Shown one piece after another: positions 12,622 through 13,544 of a DNA stretch of 13,544 nt; position 1 is the first letter of the stretch; the number at the start of each line of letters is the position of its first letter. The DNA comes from Methanobacteriota archaeon. GTDB lineage: Archaea; Thermoplasmatota; Thermoplasmata; RBG-16-68-12. Under the pieces are notes generated by a model. That model was not told where the DNA came from. It worked only from the letters and a program-made list of their open reading frames with translations, and searched no databases. Position numbers and translations under genes: made by a program. The stretch lies in assembly GCA_005879015.1 (NCBI GenBank), contig VBMC01000115.1, positions 1-13,544 on the forward strand. Reading direction: 5' to 3'.

Positions 12622-13544
12622 TCACGCGAGCTCTCGCAGAGATTTTTCGAGATTCCGTAATCCCTGCCGGAATTCGTTGGCGTCTCCGCCCAGGCCCAAT
12701 CGGAAATGATCGTCCATGCCGAAGAACCGTCCCTCCGCGATGATCGTCTTGTACACACGGAGAAGCCGTTGGGCCAATTTCGGCACCTTCACCTCGGAAT
12801 GAGGAAACATGACACTCCCGGATTTTGGCACATCGCCACGCAACGCGGGCATCCTTGTGAGCGCCTCCTCCACCAACTTTCGGTTCCGGTCCAAGATGTT
12901 TTTCGCACGTCGTCGGAAGAACGGCCACCGCTGGAGCGCCCACATCGCGAGAAGTTGAGAGATGGAGGACCCGCACACGGTCGTGTAGTCCTTCACGGCC
13001 TTGAACCGCTCCAGGAGGCGAGGATGAGCCACAATCCAACCGACTCGGAGGGCGCCGAGGCCGCCTACCTTGGTCACGGTGGACAGAGCGATCATCCGTG
13101 GCCCGAATTCGGCCACGCTCGGCGGCGGATTATGAAAGGTGAGCTCGCGGAACGTCTCATCCACGAGGACATAGCCGTCGCACTCCTGCGCAATGTCCGC
13201 GAGTTCTTGAAGATCGTTTCGTCCAATGGGGACAGAAGTGGGGTTGTTCAGGTTCGCGAACACGAGGAGCTTCGCTCGGCCTCCTGCCGTCTTCCGAAAT
13301 CGGTCGAGGTCGAGGGACCATCCGTCGTGGCAATCCCTCACGACCGGGACGACATCCGCACCGAGACCCACGGCACAATCGCGCAAGGGCGAGTAGTTGG
13401 GAGTGTCGACGACGACGCGATCCCGTGGCTGGACCAAGGCTGCGTTCGCAAGGAAGTTCGCCTCCGTGGCCCCTGTGGTCACGAGCACATGGTCCATCGC
13501 CACCCGCCCGTGCCGCGCGATCAGCCGTCGAAGTTCCGGCGGTC
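12622..13544 (-). CDS. PLP-dependent aminotransferase, class I/II (5' end outside window)
   Basis: A fold-type I pyridoxal-phosphate enzyme, about 307 codons visible. The frame is open through the right edge (PPELRRLIARHGR precedes an internal GTG at 13503), so the start is missing. Visible motifs, numbered from that GTG, are VTTGATEANFLAN (8-20, cofactor phosphate region), VDTPNYSPL, and FANLNNPTS (83-91, the N-PxNPT motif). YVLVDETFREL (111-121) contains the pyridine-binding Asp. STVTKVGGLGALRVGW (141-156) contains the Schiff-base Lys145, and Arg153 is a phosphate ligand. The C-terminal domain includes GRFFGMDDHFRLGLGGDANEFRQGLRNLEKSL. The amino donor and acceptor are not identifiable; it resembles the broad AspC/Alr-type aminotransferases of archaea. 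Confidence 0.88.
   Translation of the reverse strand, partial: PPELRRLIARHGRVAMDHVLVTTGATEANFLANAALVQPRDRVVVDTPNYSPLRDCAVGLGADVVPVVRDCHDGWSLDLDRFRKTAGGRAKLLVFANLNNPTSVPIGRNDLQELADIAQECDGYVLVDETFRELTFHNPPPSVAEFGPRMIALSTVTKVGGLGALRVGWIVAHPRLLERFKAVKDYTTVCGSSISQLLAMWALQRWPFFRRRAKNILDRNRKLVEEALTRMPALRGDVPKSGSVMFPHSEVKVPKLAQRLLRVYKTIIAEGRFFGMDDHFRLGLGGDANEFRQGLRNLEKSLRELA

Noticed and set aside
12531..12630. tRNA-Arg as an integration (att) site for a mobile element
   Set aside because: No integrase gene and no duplicated tRNA 3' end were seen in the window.
1..13544. CRISPR arrays, insertion sequences or tandem repeats
   Set aside because: No regularly spaced repeats, transposase motifs or terminal inverted repeats were found on either strand; the only repeats of note are the operator pair near 9433-9523.

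Overview
The window looks like a chromosomal segment of a GC-rich archaeon. The evidence is a TrmY-type tRNA pseudouridine-54 methyltransferase (an archaeal family), an archaeal-type nicotinate phosphoribosyltransferase with a C-terminal zinc-ribbon tail, a DUF2148 ferredoxin-domain protein, a Trm9-like tRNA methyltransferase, a tRNA-Arg gene without an encoded CCA, and AT-rich TATA-like boxes 35-60 bases ahead of several starts. The gene mix fits a high-GC Thermoplasmatota-like lineage, but that placement is inference. Several genes carry clear Shine-Dalgarno motifs and some use GTG or TTG starts. Genes are dense, and no CRISPR array, IS element or rRNA was seen.

Layout. Positions 1-219 hold the 3' end of a gene resembling the C-terminal domain of MutY. 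Next come trmY and an M20-family zinc deacylase/peptidase, joined by an ATGA overlap (292-1970). Convergent to these is a membrane-anchored, cysteine-containing extracytoplasmic protein of unknown function (1841-2794, minus). A four-gene plus-strand operon follows (2992-4817): VOC/glyoxalase-like protein, conserved hypothetical, ArsR regulator, SRPBCC/AHSA1-like protein. Then come nicotinate phosphoribosyltransferase (NAD salvage), a Trm9-like methyltransferase, a 62-residue membrane protein and a lone glycine-cleavage H protein (4909-7421).

The most interesting part is 7516-11401. A minus-strand operon carries a ChrB-like (chromate-resistance-associated) domain read in frame into a YVTN-type beta-propeller, followed by a DUF2148 iron-sulfur protein. 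It faces away from a PadR regulator and an MFS exporter. The shared intergenic region has two near-identical elements with a GTAG-N5-CTAC core, one at each promoter. I read this as a regulated stress, efflux or redox cassette; its substrate is unknown.

The right end has an alpha/beta hydrolase of the chloroperoxidase/perhydrolase type (minus), tRNA-Arg(TCG) (plus), and a class I/II PLP aminotransferase (minus) cut by the window edge.

Two places look like frameshifts, or junctions where frames were exchanged: the 3' end of the exported protein (about 2040) and the ChrB/propeller junction (about 9128-9145). Each gives a tidier gene boundary if one base is shifted.
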